DNA of 64,000 nt from Symbiodinium natans (GCA_905221605.1 CAJNDS010002439.1:25001-89000), one strand, 5' to 3'; shown: positions 22,178-33,752, counted from the first letter of the stretch. A program made the numbers and translations. The notes: generated by a model not told the origin, from the sequence alone.

Positions 22178-23150
22178 TTACCCAACACAACCACACCGTC
22201 CGTCGGTGAAGCGAAGTGCGATCGAGTCCGCTGCTACGTCTGCACCTCCAGGTATGGGTAGAGAGACCGACATTAAGTCGTCCTCCCCGAAGTTCCAGGA
22301 AATCTCCTTCGCCTGCATTCCACGACCCACTCGCAGTTCTAGAGGCTCCGCAGCATCATCGCATCCCAGGGAGAATGGGGACATGAGCACCGCAGGAGTC
22401 AGTCTGCCTGCCACCTCCTTCGCCAATGGACGAGGATCCTTGGGCCGATGGTCCTGCCAGATATTGACCAGCAGGGTAGTGCGTGATGGCTTCCTTCGCT
22501 TAGATTTCGCACGACCCTGGTCATCCGCCGGCGCAGTGCGGAAAATCTCCCGTAGCTGCGCAGGAGCGGCGTGCAGCAGCCGTCCATCAAAGCAAATGTG
22601 CTTTCCGGGAACTGGAAGGCTCAGATGGGCGGTTGCTACCATAGCACCATGTCCTGCAAGAAGTTCAGCCTCGAAACAATCTTCCAGGACCGCAGTGGGT
22701 GCAACACTGCCGCCAGCCTCAAGGTAGGTCACGGTACCCAGAAGAGGATGCCGCACGTCTCCCCGCTCTCGAGCTTCGTAGTCAGCGTCCCAGTGCCAGC
22801 CGACGTCATCATCCTTAGCCGTCCGGACGGGTGTCTTTACATCGGTGCCTTTGTAATTTTCACTGCCTTGACCCCAAGTACCCTGTAGAGTCTGGAAGCA
22901 GCTTCACTGGGAATGCCGAAGACATCAGCTGAGCATCTTCGCCATCCAGCCACAGAGTCCACCATTCGCTGCCCAGCACCTCGAGCCCCAGCCTTTGCTG
23001 GTGCCACGCAGAAATTTCGGCAACCAGCCTCAAGCATCCAAACAGGGACAACTGGAGAATTGGGTGACAGGGCCATCTACAGGAGGCGGAATTGTTGAAG
23101 TCAAAGCCAGATGGTCCAGCCTCCCAGCATTTAGATAAGCTTCCGGCCCA
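22178..23150 (-). CDS. 2OG-Fe(II) oxygenase-like protein, at least two exons
   Basis: The minus-strand exon from about 22885 to 22178 contains GWHWDADYEARERGDV, then HPLLGTVTYLEAGG, then GKHICFDGRLLHAAP and RTTLLVNIWQDHRP. An HxD pair (HWD, 22796-22788) about 75 residues before a second His (LLH, 22579-22571) and a following Arg is the iron and 2-oxoglutarate ligand pattern of the jelly-roll 2OG oxygenases. The call rests on this pattern alone. An upstream exon (about 23150-22905) contains SEWWTLWLDGEDAQ and is separated by a stop in frame, so an intron is required; CTCTACAG before GGTACTTGG is a good acceptor. The 3' end may be the TAA near 22178 or a donor just before it. N-terminal exons were not found; the upstream side is a long CA tract. 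Confidence 0.55.
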
Positions 23151-23348
23151 TGTTGAGCGGAAGTGGGGGTTCAAGGACGGCTTTCAAGCTCGTTCTGGGG
23201 ATTCTGGGTGTGGGCACGTACACATCACCCGCCATAAATCACAAGCACAGCCTTGCTGACTGATTGTTCAACACCGGCCAAACTATGCCCTAAAGCTGCC
23301 TCCTACGCTCCTACGCACGTTAAGCACTCTAGGCACCACAACAACACC

Positions 23349-23412
<64 letters not shown>
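23349..23412. repeat. CA/TG microsatellite
   Basis: About 30 CA dinucleotides without interruption, followed by GCACGCACGCA-type degenerate sequence up to about 23740. Confidence 0.95.
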
Positions 23413-23417
<5 letters not shown>

Positions 23418-23746
23418 GCACTGCACTGTGCTATCGACACGCATGCACCACGCCACATCACGCACTGCACCACGCAACGCAATCAACGCACGACGCACGC
23501 ACGCAACGGACTGCACGCATTCGCACGCACGCACTCCGCACCACCGCGTACGGCACGGCACGCACGCGCATCTACCCGCACCACACAAGCCCGCACCCGC
23601 ATCTCCGCCCGCGACACCACCCATCGCGCACTGTCCGCACGCGCACACCCACGCGCACACCGCAAGCCACCCTAACGCGACACCGCAACGCTTCGCCCCG
23701 CTACCGCGCACCCGCCGCGCACTTCCGCACCGCACAGTCCTGCACG

Positions 23747-23748
<2 letters not shown>

Positions 23749-23824
<76 letters not shown>

Positions 23825-23967
23825 ACACACCCACCACACATCGCACACACCACACACACCACACACACAACACACACCACACACACCACACACACACCAC
23901 ACACGCCACACACACACACACACACCACACACACACACACCACACATCGCACACACCACACACACCA

Positions 23968-24011
<44 letters not shown>

Positions 24012-24012
24012 C
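23749..24012. repeat. CA/TG microsatellite with ACCACACACA interruptions
   Basis: Pure CA for about 70 bases, then CACCACACACACC higher-order units, then pure CA again. All frames are open because the repeat lacks stops; the long open frames here are not genes. Confidence 0.95.
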
Positions 24013-24202
24013 ACAGATGCCCTCAAGAAGCATGGAGCCCGGAAAACCCTGAAAACCCTAAACAATAAGAGCACCACGAAGCTGTTCCAGGGCGCAGCGG
24101 GGCTCAGTGCCAGCCGAGAGCCAATACGTGTGCCCGGCGCTCTCCGAGTCCTCCTCCGCACGGCTCCCACCAGGAGTTAAGCTCAAACTATAGTCCCCTG
24201 CT

Positions 24203-24358
24203 ACCCTAAACCCTTTTGGTGCAGGGTTTAGGGTGTAAGGTTTAGGGTTTAACTACCCTTTTTGAACCCAGACTCTTTACGTCAGCTGGTTCGAGACTAC
24301 CCAGGGTACACCCTAAACCCTAATCCCTAAACCCGAACATTCTTTTTGCACCCGGACG
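24203..24358. repeat. telomere-like fragments with CCCTTTTTGCA modules
   Basis: CCCTAAACCCTTTTGGTGCAGGG, TTTAGGGTGTAAGG, ACTACCCTTTTTGAACCC and CATTCTTTTTGCACCCGG occur within 155 bases, mixing both telomere strand orientations around the recurrent T5-GCA module. Confidence 0.7.
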
Positions 24359-24359
24359 T

Positions 24360-24511
24360 GGGTAGTCGGCCGGGAATGGAAGTTGCGGCTCTCAATGCGA
24401 CAAGGCCAGTGCCGAGAAACATGTTCAACTGTGAGGACTATGTGAAACTCTTCAATGAGGAGATGATGCAAAGATTCAATCAAGGGTGCAAGGGCGTCCT
24501 AGATGACGGCC
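24360..24511 (+). CDS. candidate plus-strand exon, unknown product
   Basis: The plus-strand frame includes NCEDYVKLFNEEMMQRFNQG and ends at a GTAAAA donor near 24512. Composition is strongly protein-like and the opposite strand is broken by stops. If real, this exon breaks the minus-strand pattern of the recognised genes. No family match. Confidence 0.35.
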
Positions 24512-24880
24512 TCCGAAGTAAAAAACTACAGCCAACACAGGGTTGGCCATGCGAAAGTGCCGCATGAAGCGGCAGATTCCACCAAGGAAATCCTCGTGAA
24601 GCTAGCAGCTACCACTCCCTTGGTAGCTCCTTGAACCCGAAACCCTAAATCCTTGTGCTTCAGGGTGTCGGGAACCTCATTGCCAAACTGACATCTTAGT
24701 GGCAGAAACTTGTGGCAAACCTCAAAAACCGCACCTGTAGACGAAGTCCCGCGGAGTACTAGGAAGGCGGAGGGTCCATGCTTTGAACATCATGGAGCCC
24801 TCAGCCTCTTGCTTACTTTACGCGCTCACTTCGTTACGAATGAAGGCTGCTTGTTGGGATGCTCCTCCTTCTACGAAACA

Positions 24881-24934
24881 AGTCCTTAAAAGGGATTCTA
24901 ATAGGGGGTACTAGAATCCCTATTCGGGACTGTT
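24881..24934. mobile_element. TIR family E, internal fragment
   Basis: Matches the inner part of family E copy 3: AGTCCTTAAAAGGGATTCTA, ATAGGGGGTACTA, AATCCCTATT, GGACTGTTAG. It lacks the outer GGGATGTTCCCC arms. The core forms a hairpin (AGGGATTCTA with TAGAATCCCT). Confidence 0.55.
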
Positions 24935-24993
24935 AGATCTGAAGCATTCTGAAGCGCACTCCCTGGTCTGAAGGGAGAGCGCTTGGACAACAT

Positions 24994-25071
24994 GGGGGTT
25001 TCCGAAAAATAGTGGTACCTTTCTGAGGTCCTGATTATAAAAGGAATCCTACGATTTGGGGGACACGGGGG
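24994..25071. mobile_element. TIR element family D, copy 3 (right arm truncated)
   Basis: Left arm GGGGGTTTCCGAAAAATAGT and the internal GGTCCTGATTATAAAAGGAA match the family. The right arm stops after GGGGGAC without the TTTTCGTAAACCCC end. Confidence 0.6.
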
Positions 25072-26344
25072 GACCACAAGGAGCGAGAGCACCAGGGCCT
25101 TGGCGACGCCGCGGGCGCTGAAGACGCGGCGGCAGTCATCCACCAGATCAGCTCCTCAGGCTTGACTGCCAGAAGTGCATCCTGTGACAGGTGCCTTAGA
25201 CCCTAACAACCTCCTAAACACCCTAGAAACCTGCTAATCCCTTGTTTGGCAAAGTGTTTTACGCGTCCCCATGGCAGGGAAGTCTGCGCCACGTGTGGCG
25301 GGGCTGGGCTCAAGGTCAGCTTTCGGAACTGTCGGCTTTCAACTCCCGGAAGGCCACGCTTGGCGAGCAGTCCGTTCTAACAGTAGGGTCCTATATCATC
25401 CCTCCCAAGCCATATAAGGCATTCTCCCATCCCCCCTCCACGGGTCGAGAAGAAGCATTCCCAGGAAAAGGATTCTTAAACATCCCTAGATCATAACCTT
25501 TCTCACTCAAGTTTGGCTTTGGCAGAGCCCCGCCGTGCTGGCACGCAATCTTTGCACTTCGGAATGTTCTGACCGTCCGGCTGATCTAGAAAATAGTCCA
25601 GACTAGAGCCCAGGATGGACTGAAATGTTAAGGGGTCTTATGGGGTATGGGTTACTGCACAGCTGGGCACATCTTCCCAAGGCGCTGACGTGAGCGCTCA
25701 GATGGAAAGCGCAAGCGCTCAGGGAAGCTCTCGAAGCTCGGCAGCATTGCTCTGCTTTGAAACTCTTGGCAGCTTGCCCAGGCTGGGAAAGTGATGACGA
25801 GTTCGGCTGCAATCTTGTATTGAGACTTTGGACCTTTGAACTGCTGGGAGTCGTAGACAGGTCATTTCGAAGCGGCACTCTCCTACTCGTGGAAACAATC
25901 TGCTCCAATGGCGGCAGCAGATACCAGTTTTTGTGTAATTCTGATTATGGCCCTTGATAGGGATCCTATGACAATATGGAGCCTTCTTTATTGTTATTCT
26001 ATATATATATATGTAGAGTAATACACAAATACATGAATGTATGTATATATATATATATGCATAGACACACATGTAATAGGTGGAAAAGCAACCTTTTAAA
26101 ACAACTTCTCTTAGAGCCAAGCCTGAACCCATCACACACAGTGTATGCGACTAATAATAATAGTAATAAGGAATATGATATTAACAAAAATAATAGTAGT
26201 AAAAATAATCACAATCATAGTAATAGTGATATTCTAGCAGGCCTACCATCCTGAAAGTCATGACTCAGGCTGAGGAGGAGGGAGTTACAACACTTGCCTT
26301 TCATCGCGAGGCGAGTCGACTCCTCAACCTCCCGAAGCTCCATA

Positions 26345-26530
26345 TCCCCAAGGGTTTAGGGTCAAGGGTAAGGGTTTAGGGTTTAGGGTTTAGGGTTTAG
26401 GGTTTAGGGTTTAGGGTTTAGGGTTTAGGGTTTAGGGTTTAGGGTTTAGGGTTTAGGGTTTGGGGTTTGGGGTTTGGGGTTTGGGGTTTGGGGTTTGGGG
26501 TTTGGGGTTTAGGGTTTAGGGTTTAGGGTA
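26345..26530 (+). repeat. interstitial telomere array with a TTTGGGG block
   Basis: About 12 TTTAGGG units, then about 8 consecutive TTTGGGG units (about 26458-26510), then TTTAGGG again. The pure variant block inside a canonical array points to local unequal exchange or slippage after insertion. Confidence 0.95.
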
Positions 26531-26654
26531 TATCCCCAAACCTCAGCCAAGCCCGCGGACATGCTGCCTCAAGCGCTGGGATGGCCCTCGCACTTCTTGG
26601 CCACTTCTTGCTGTATTCTCCTGCCAACCAAAGGGGGCCCCAAGCTCAAGAGTT

Positions 26655-26867
26655 GTCTTCGGAGAGATAGCCCCGGCAGTAACCGAGGGAACAAGAACGA
26701 AATGGGCTAGGTCTGGTCTGGGTAAGATTAATGGGGCTTCGACACATCTGGCAAGTCGTGTCCAGTGCTATGACGCACGCCAGGCTTTTTCGACACGACC
26801 AGCGCATGGTCTCAGCCCATGTGTCCATCTCAACCTCACCAGGGCGGGGCCTAAAATCCTTTAGCAT
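26655..26867 (-). CDS. candidate exon, unknown product
   Basis: A minus-strand frame of about 70 codons starting with ATG at 26867, with protein-like composition (includes GEVEMDTWAETMRWS). No domain recognised and no partner exon traced. Confidence 0.3.
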
Positions 26868-27149
26868 TGCAGTTTGCAGAGGAATCCGGTCAACATCTCG
26901 AGCATGCGCACTTCGGAGTATGATTCTGGGAGAATTCTGGGAGAATCCGGGGACTTCGTCGTAAGAAAGTTCTCCTACTTAAGAACCTATCATGGCTGCT
27001 TCCTGACTAAGTCGTCAGCTTTGCAATTCTCTCAGCTATGGACTCTGCACTTCAGCGGAAAATCCGGTTGGGCCTTCAGCGACACCCCGGGGAGAAGTCC
27101 TCGGAACAAGCTTGGTCACACCCGACGGGACTTGAAGCCAGAGCTGTGC

Positions 27150-27189
27150 TCTTTAGGGTTTAGGGTCTAGGGTTTAGGGTTTAGGGTTT
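27150..27189 (+). repeat. short telomere-like tract
   Basis: Five to six TTTAGGG/TCTAGGG units without a flanking duplication that I could identify. Confidence 0.85.
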
Positions 27190-27611
27190 GGCATCTCTCT
27201 GCGTTGCAAAGGCTTTCGGGCTACGGCCTGCGAACTTCTGAGCGATGTGAGGGCTGCTTCTGAGGTCCGCTCTTTCCTTTTTGAGCCTCACTCCTGAACC
27301 TTGTGCTGGAGGCTTGGGGCTCACCCCTTTCAAAACCCAAATGTTCTGCCCTCCCAACTTCCTAGAAGCCTCTGTCCTCCCAACTTCCTAGAAGTCTCAG
27401 ACATGCAAGCCACACAAGTCACCCGGACAAAAACAGATCCGAGAGGCGGCGGAACTGGCAGCAGACCGCGAGGCAGGAAATGCAGAGAGTGTGACTTGCA
27501 TACAGCCGCACAGCGCCGAAGGTTGTGGTCATCCAATCAGCGGCGCGCTCCTTCTCAATGCATCCACAGCAACTCTGCTCCAAAGCAGAACCCATGCGCA
27601 GTCATGTGCAT

Positions 27612-27717
27612 CCCACAAAGCCCTTTATACAGGAATCTGCCTTAAACCATACAAAGATCCTTGATATGATTTCAGGTGTAATGTATTCCCTATGTGAAAG
27701 GTATTAGGTTTTGTGGG
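27612..27717. mobile_element. TIR element family C, copy 3 (diverged)
   Basis: Arms CCCACAAAGCCCTTTATAC and inverted CCCACAAAACCTAATACC. The core keeps AAAGATCCTTGATATGATTT, matching the GGATCCTT-A-TGATTTAAGG centre of the family. Confidence 0.6.
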
Positions 27718-27719
27718 AA

Positions 27720-30200
27720 AGTCTCCTGACCATTTGGCCTCGAAGGGCGGTTCTTGCTGGCTGCGCTTGCCGCCACGGACAGCAAAGCCATCCGCTCGGC
27801 ATGCTGTGACCTCACATGGCAGCCACAGAGTCGAATCTTCGCGGCTTGTGTAACTCAGCGGCGGCTTCTTTTAAAATACGACACGGCAATGTGCAACTTA
27901 AACTCACCTTTGGCAAGTGAAAACCGGGGATTACAGCAAATGCTAGTGCCGAGGACCCTCACCTACTACTTGCCTACTATGCACGCGCTGCTTCTGCACC
28001 TTCTGCGGTGCACGCCTCTGTACCACACGCATTGGTTCTGCTGCATTTGGCATTCATTCCATGGAGGCCAGTGACAAAGCACGACCTCTGCTGCACCCCT
28101 GCTTCAGTCCCGTGAACTGCTTTCGTCCGAGCTCTACCGGCCTCTGTGCTACATGTATCCCCTGCGTATGTCTTCGAACTTCAACCCCTAACACCTGAAT
28201 CCTTGCTCTGCGTTGGCCGTACAGCGCTCCTCACCAAGTAATCAGGGCTGACGCTGCTTGCACGACCTATGGCATGCCTAGGCCTCCTCGCATGTGCTCT
28301 TGGTCACACAAGCTTGCGAGCCAGTATTGCAATTTCGGCACAGCCACACGCTTGAAGTGTGAACTGGAACTGAAGAACATGTGTAAGAAAGAGGCCGGGT
28401 CAACCAAGCTCGACAAACCGTCTAAGCATAAGTCGTTGATGAGCAGGCGAAGTTCAGAGCCCTGACAGGAGCGGCTGACAAACCTCACCCTGACAAGTGA
28501 GCCTCTGGCACCAGAGTTACAAGCCCTGCACCACTAAACTGGGCCAGAGCACCGGTCGTGCTCCCGGAAGACTGGAAGCAAACGCTGTTCCAAGGCGGAG
28601 CTACCAGCATCCTCGCAAGCCAAGCGATGCCCAATTTATCGCCATGAGGCTCAGTGTAGACACGCGATTAGCCACAACGGACAAACTAGAGGAACGCGAC
28701 ACAAGCCAACCGACGTCACTGGAAGTCTACCAAGAGCCAAAGGCGTGAAAAAGGCCGAGTCGACATGGCCTTCGCCCAGTCGGCACCGAACGCCACGCAG
28801 CGGCCCGGGATCTGATTGCCGTTGTGGAAGCCTGTAAAACGCATGCACTGAGACACTGAGCAAGCCCCTTCTTGCCATGTCTTCCGAAACAAGTCCACAA
28901 CTGCTAACTGCAGTGAGCACATTCAGGCGGCGGTGGCTTTCGTGCTCGAGATTAACGAAGTGCTGAACCCGACACAGATCACAACACTCAACAGGCCAGC
29001 TTTGCACGTTGCCCTTTAGCGTTCTACACGAGTCAAGCAAGAGTGGCCCGAAGCAGCATGTGCAGCAGGCACCTGATGCGGCCACATTGACAGCCAACCA
29101 GGCAACAATGCACTGGCTGCTGACATCGAGGTCCTGGTGCAGTGCTTACAGCGCATCTGTAAGCACGGCCGTTTCATTGTAGTCTTTCAAAGAGCTGATA
29201 CCCCGATCTGAAAAAACCAGCTTGAACATACCCCGACAGTAGAGCAACCAGAAGTGTCCTGGTCCTCGTCTGGCAGCGCTTCGTGCAGTTCGCGGCGAGA
29301 CGCGCGCCGGGCAAAGCCGCGCCAGGTCCCAGAAGAAGCGAGCTTGAGGGAGCCTGCCAAGACCTCGTTTCAGGGCTGAGGGCTGCGAAATGGGTTGCAG
29401 GTTCATCTCGCCCAAGGCAGGTATTAGAGCAGTGCCCCAGCACGCCATCCGACGCACCTCACCACTACAACTACCCCCGCACACCCCACTGATTCGAAAG
29501 CGCTATACAATGCCCGCCAAGCCTTGCATCACTCTTACATCTAAAGTTTTTTGTCACCAGACTCTGGGATTTGAGGTGTCTGAACCTGCTTGCCTCGGTC
29601 GTGCAGGCGGCGCCTGCATGGCGAGCGGTTTTGTTCGGACTTTGTCAAAATTTGATGCGGGATTGTGTGGGTTTGCATTGTTTACTCTGCCAGGCAAGGC
29701 AAAGGCACGAATCAGAGCGTTGGCGAAGATTGCGAGTTGCGTCATGTTGCGCACACCAAGTGCGCTCTTGGCAGAACATTTCCAGACGAATCCTAAGCCG
29801 CCACAAGCTCGCCAGGCCCTCAGTCCACCCTCCAGTTGGAGACAAACGTAGGTCTGCCCGAGGTAGCCACAAAATTCACGGCCTCCAGGCGAAACCGCCA
29901 TGAAAACTTTCTACCGGGGCAGCCTAGGCTTGGCTGCAACTCGAGCAGCGGCTCGTGCAGGCGCCAAGTGCCTGCTCAAGGTGCTGAGCAACACATCGAG
30001 CAGACAAGGGGTCGCGGGTCGGTATTATACGACCCACCTTGCAACTCCAGAGATTCCTTGTTAACACACCCTGTGCGCGGGTCGCTGTACTGGCCGGGTA
30101 ATTGAGGGCACCTTACTACATTAGCAATATGAATAATACCAATAAGTAAAACTGTCTTCACAAAGAAGCATCCAACTACAAGACCATCAGTGACCGGCTG
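27720..30200. other. several overlapping open frames, no supported gene
   Basis: Frames at 28267-28488 (minus), 28274-28748 (plus), 29390-29851 (plus) and 29554-29901 (minus) all look protein-like, on both strands of the same DNA. I cannot choose between them from sequence alone. No known motif seen. Confidence 0.3.
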
Positions 30201-30212
30201 GACGCTGCTCCC

Positions 30213-30308
30213 CTAAACCCTAAACCCTAAACCCTAAACCCTAAACCCTAAACCCTAAACCCTAAACCCTAAACCCTAAACCCTAAACCCTAAACCCTAA
30301 GCCCTAAA
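30213..30308 (-). repeat. interstitial telomere array, ~13 CCCTAAA units
   Basis: A clean array on the opposite strand to the 16.3- and 26.4-kb arrays. Confidence 0.95.
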
Positions 30309-31196
30309 CGACTAGCCTTGCTCTCGGTCTGAGCCAGGATCTGGCACGACGCCCATTTGTGGCCGCTGGCGCACTCCTGAACAAGTAATGATCAATCATG
30401 ACGCTAGTTGGCTATTACACGAAAAATGCATAAGAATAGCAATGGCAGTAGCAATGGCAATATTAACAGCAACCAATCATCAGAACAAAAAATGTAACCA
30501 TAAATGCAAGTCACAACTGTTTCCGTGCTAAGTAATTACGAATATCCATGCTCATACCAGTATCAATACGCACTCGTAGTAAAACCGAACATACTTTGCA
30601 GAATATATTGAGTTCTCAAAATTATGGATCCCTTTTTGGGTACCCTAAACAAGAGGGGCCGCCTTGCCTTCTAACGAGGACCCCCAAAATAGCTATACTT
30701 TTAGAGTCATTTTAGAGAAGTGACCATATATTGAATCTCTCGCAACGATGCTTTGAAAGAGTGCAGAACGGGAGAAACCCTAAACCCTAAACCCTAAACC
30801 CCCCGCCCACCAAACCTGCCAAGGCCATCAGCCGGCCGCGGGCTGCAGCTGTACGCCGCCCCAGGCAGGCCCGAACAGCGGCCGTCAGCTGTCCGGACCT
30901 TTTAGTTTCAGGGTTTAGGGTTTGGGGTTTGGGGTTCGGGGTTATAGGGGTTGCAAAAGGAAATTGTCTTGTACTTGATAACTTTTTCATTGCTTGTCTA
31001 GTTTAATTTACATAATCTGAATACTTCTTCGTATTCCTGAAAGAGTGCCAGAGAAATGCTTCGCCGTGCCTCGAGCCCTCAGCCGCAGTGCCTCCAAACA
31101 CCGACCCATCACCCCAACAAAGCCCAAGGCGCTCAAGCAGCTCGTCGGCGCTGCCAAAGGCCTGCAGGGGTTGAGCACATTATAGCAAGTATTAAT

Positions 31197-31345
31197 ATAT
31201 ATATATATATATTATATTATAATATATATACATATATATATATATATTATATTATATAATATATATATATATTATATTATATTATAATATATTATATATA
31301 TATACATTATATATATATAGATATGTGTATATATATATATATATT
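31197..31345. repeat. TA / TATAATA microsatellite
   Basis: TA runs interspersed with TATTATATTA units over about 150 bases. The region can form several hairpins. Confidence 0.9.
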
Positions 31346-31588
31346 CATATTTACATTTATGTCAGACTGTCAAGAACGGAACAAGATGGGGGCAGCTTAA
31401 GGGCTCAAAAGACAAACCAAATGCCGCAACATGCACGATGCTCCGCATCGCATGTGAGGGCCTGATCGAGGCCTGCGCCCCCTTCCACTGCCCTGCAAAG
31501 CCGCTTCCGCAGTTCGGCGCACAAAGCCACACCAGCCACGGTACCCTCACAGGCCTGCGCAGAGGCCGCAATGCTTCAATGCTTCAAC

Positions 31589-31687
31589 TGGGATGTTCCC
31601 CTTATACTAACAGTCCTCAAATAGGGATTATAGTACCTCCATGATACTCCCTATGAAAGCACTGTTAGTATAAGGGGGAACATCCCA
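31589..31687. mobile_element. TIR element family E, copy 1
   Basis: Arms TGGGATGTTCCCCTTATAC and inverted TGGGATGTTCCCCCTTATAC, continuing as TAACAGT on both sides, around ATAGGGATTATAGTACC. 99 bp. Confidence 0.85.
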
Positions 31688-31969
31688 AGCTTAAACAATA
31701 TTTGGCTGTGTGAAGCTGCTTGTCAGCATTCTGGCTCTGACTAGAGCAGCAGGTGCATACCATCGAGCAGGTTGCCCGGAATGAGCGAGAGAGGTCGGGA
31801 GGAATGAAGCGTGTGGCATGGCGTGAACACACCGTGTACATTCACAGGTGTGGAGGGCAGCTCTGCAGGGATGACTGAGTTTTCGATGAGGCAAGGGGCT
31901 TGTGTCAGTGTTGTGCCCTTCGAAGGACCAACTGTGACGTCTCGGGTTTACACTCTCTATGACTGGCAT

Positions 31970-32076
31970 GGGTTTACGAAAACGGGGGGACCCACCCCAA
32001 AAAATAAACCCCCAAATAGTAGGATCCCGTTGTACTAAGGACCCCAATAAGGTACCCCGAAGATCGTAAACCCCCC
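31970..32076. mobile_element. TIR element family D, copy 4
   Basis: Arms GGGTTTACGAAAACGGGGGG and inverted GGGGTTTACGATCTTCGGGG. It lies in the opposite internal orientation to copies 1 and 5. The right end abuts CCCTAAACCC repeats at about 32078-32115. Confidence 0.75.
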
Positions 32077-32210
32077 ACCCTAAACCCTAAACCCTAAACC
32101 CAAAACCCTAAACCCCCACATGTATTTTCGAGACCGGCCTCTGGTTGAGTGCACTTTTCGAGCCATTCGTTCAACCATCTCAGTGTCATTACAACATGTG
32201 CCGAGACTCC

Positions 32211-32317
32211 GGGGTTTACGACATTTAGGGTACCTTCTGGGGGCCCTTATCATAAGGGGATCCTACTATGTGGGGGGTCTATACTAGTAGGGGTCCCTTA
32301 TCTGCGTAAAAGCCCCC
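32211..32317. mobile_element. TIR element family D, copy 5
   Basis: Arms GGGGTTTACGACATTTAGGG and inverted GGGGGCTTTTACGCAGATAA, only 135 bp from copy 4. Internal GGATCCTACTATGTGGGGGG is close to copies 6 and 8. Confidence 0.8.
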
Positions 32318-32427
32318 AACGCGACGAACAGCAACGAACAAGCTTCGCAATTTTGCAAACCCCGGGCCTGGATGGCGAAGCGGCAACTTGCAAGATCTTC
32401 GCCGATGGGCTCCTGGGCCGTGCGTGA

Positions 32428-32511
32428 CTTAGTAGCCCAGTAGCCATATTATAACAATGATAAGGGAACCCAGAACAAAAAAAAAGAAAGGGGTGCCACC
32501 GGGCTACCAAG
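32428..32511. mobile_element. TIR element family A, copy 1 (candidate introner)
   Basis: 84 bp with arms CTTAGTAGCCCAGTAGCC and inverted CTTGGTAGCCCGGTGGCACC. Direct duplication GTGA at 32424-32427 and 32512-32515. Read on plus, GTGA supplies a GT donor and the element's CCAAG end an AG acceptor, giving an 88-bp GT-AG intron (32424-32511). No flanking protein was identified, so use as an intron is by analogy with copy 2. Confidence 0.8.
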
Positions 32512-33288
32512 GTGAGTCCTGGGCAGACAGGAAAGAAGGCACTCAGCCCTGGAGAATCCTAGCACGCCACCATGGCCGCCATGTGGACACTCAGGACCAC
32601 TTAGTGGCAATATGCCCAAACTCAGCACGGGATCATCCAGCACGACCTTCGCAAACTGGCAGCAGCTACTGTAGATCGTTCTTGTCGGGCAAGGAGGTCA
32701 TGATTCGGCAGATCGGGGACTTTGCAGCATCTTTTGGCTGCGAAGGCAGCACCGAGGCGCAAGTATCCTGAAATGTGCCTGTCGAATTGTCCAAGTGGCC
32801 TTAACTGGCCATGCAATTCGTCTAGCACAAATTCAATGATGCATGTCAACATGCATCTAAAAATCTGGCTCACCCTTGTCCGTCCGCAGCCTTCGATCCT
32901 GCGAGTCTTTGGCTGAAGTTGACTCGTCCAAACTCCCTGGACAAGCCACCCGAACAACAGCAAACTCATCCCCTCTGCTCGGTCCTGCTTGGCGAGGCTG
33001 TGCCACAACAGCGCGGCCTGAACGGTTCGGGATGAGGGGCCAAACGGACATGCGAGACTGACATCAACTTTCCGTGGGTTTTCAATGCTATGCTCAGCCC
33101 CTGAACTACGTACTGCAAGGCTTCCAATAGTGAGAGGACGTTACAGCAGAGAGAGGATGCAGCAGCGGGTTTTCTTCAAGGCAACCCAAGCCAAGAACCA
33201 CGCGACGGGATTTCTTCCAGAGCCTGTGGTTGCCGATGGCATGCTTCTGAGTTGCCGAACTGGGCTTCCGAACCAGAACCGCACACAC

Positions 33289-33340
33289 TAGATAGCCAGG
33301 AGTCCCGCAACATCCGGTGGCAATGAAGCTATCACTGCTA
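33289..33340 (-). CDS. possible protein-kinase activation-loop exon fragment
   Basis: The minus frame reads FIATGCCGTPGYL and then meets a GTGTGTG donor-like sequence. GTPGYL matches the end of the Ser/Thr kinase activation segment (normally CGTPGYLAPE). I could not find the expected APE exon downstream or a DFG exon upstream, so this may be a remnant or chance. Confidence 0.25.
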
Positions 33341-33649
33341 TCACTTTGTGTCTCCGCTCCTGGCTGCTGTCGTTTAAAGGCCAGGGTGCCAACGATTGTG
33401 AACTGAAGCATGGACGGACTTACCATCATAGCCATGGACTTGAGGGTCGTACATTGCTTTGCGGCTATGAACAACTACTATTTGCTTAAGAACCCCAAGA
33501 GAATCTTAATAAGAAAGAATAGTTTTTTTCTGGGTTTAAGCAATTAATAGACAAGCAGCTCCCTGCCCTACTCCCAAGACTCGACTGTGTGGGAATCTTC
33601 CATGCTGGCCATGGCCAACAGGTCAGTCTTGCAGACTTCATTCATGGAT

Positions 33650-33752
33650 TGGGCTGTTCCCCCTTATACTAACAGTCCTTAATAGGTTTACAGTACCCCC
33701 TCTTGTCATCCCTAGTAAGGACTCTTAAATAGCATAAGGGGGAACATCCTAA
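33650..33752. mobile_element. TIR element family E, copy 2
   Basis: Arms TGGGCTGTTCCCCCTTATAC and inverted TTAGGATGTTCCCCCTTATG. The TAACAGTCCTTAATAGG subterminal block is shared with copies 1 and 3. Confidence 0.75.

Larger units (their letters stand above)
24600..26640. other. no supported gene
   Basis: Holds two TIR-element fragments (24881-24934, 24994-25071), TA microsatellites (about 25999-26058) and an AAT/AGT-rich stretch (about 26145-26235). Open frames at 25242-25496 and 25603-26135 lack motifs. Confidence 0.4.

Noticed and set aside
21678-22727. 349-codon plus-strand open frame
   Set aside because: It runs antisense over the oxygenase-like exons, whose minus-strand motifs (HWDAD, FDGRLLH) are far more convincing. 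The plus product has no motif.
23253-24180. Long open frames on both strands across the CA/TG tracts
   Set aside because: Low-complexity Cys-Val or His-Thr polymers from a dinucleotide repeat without stops.
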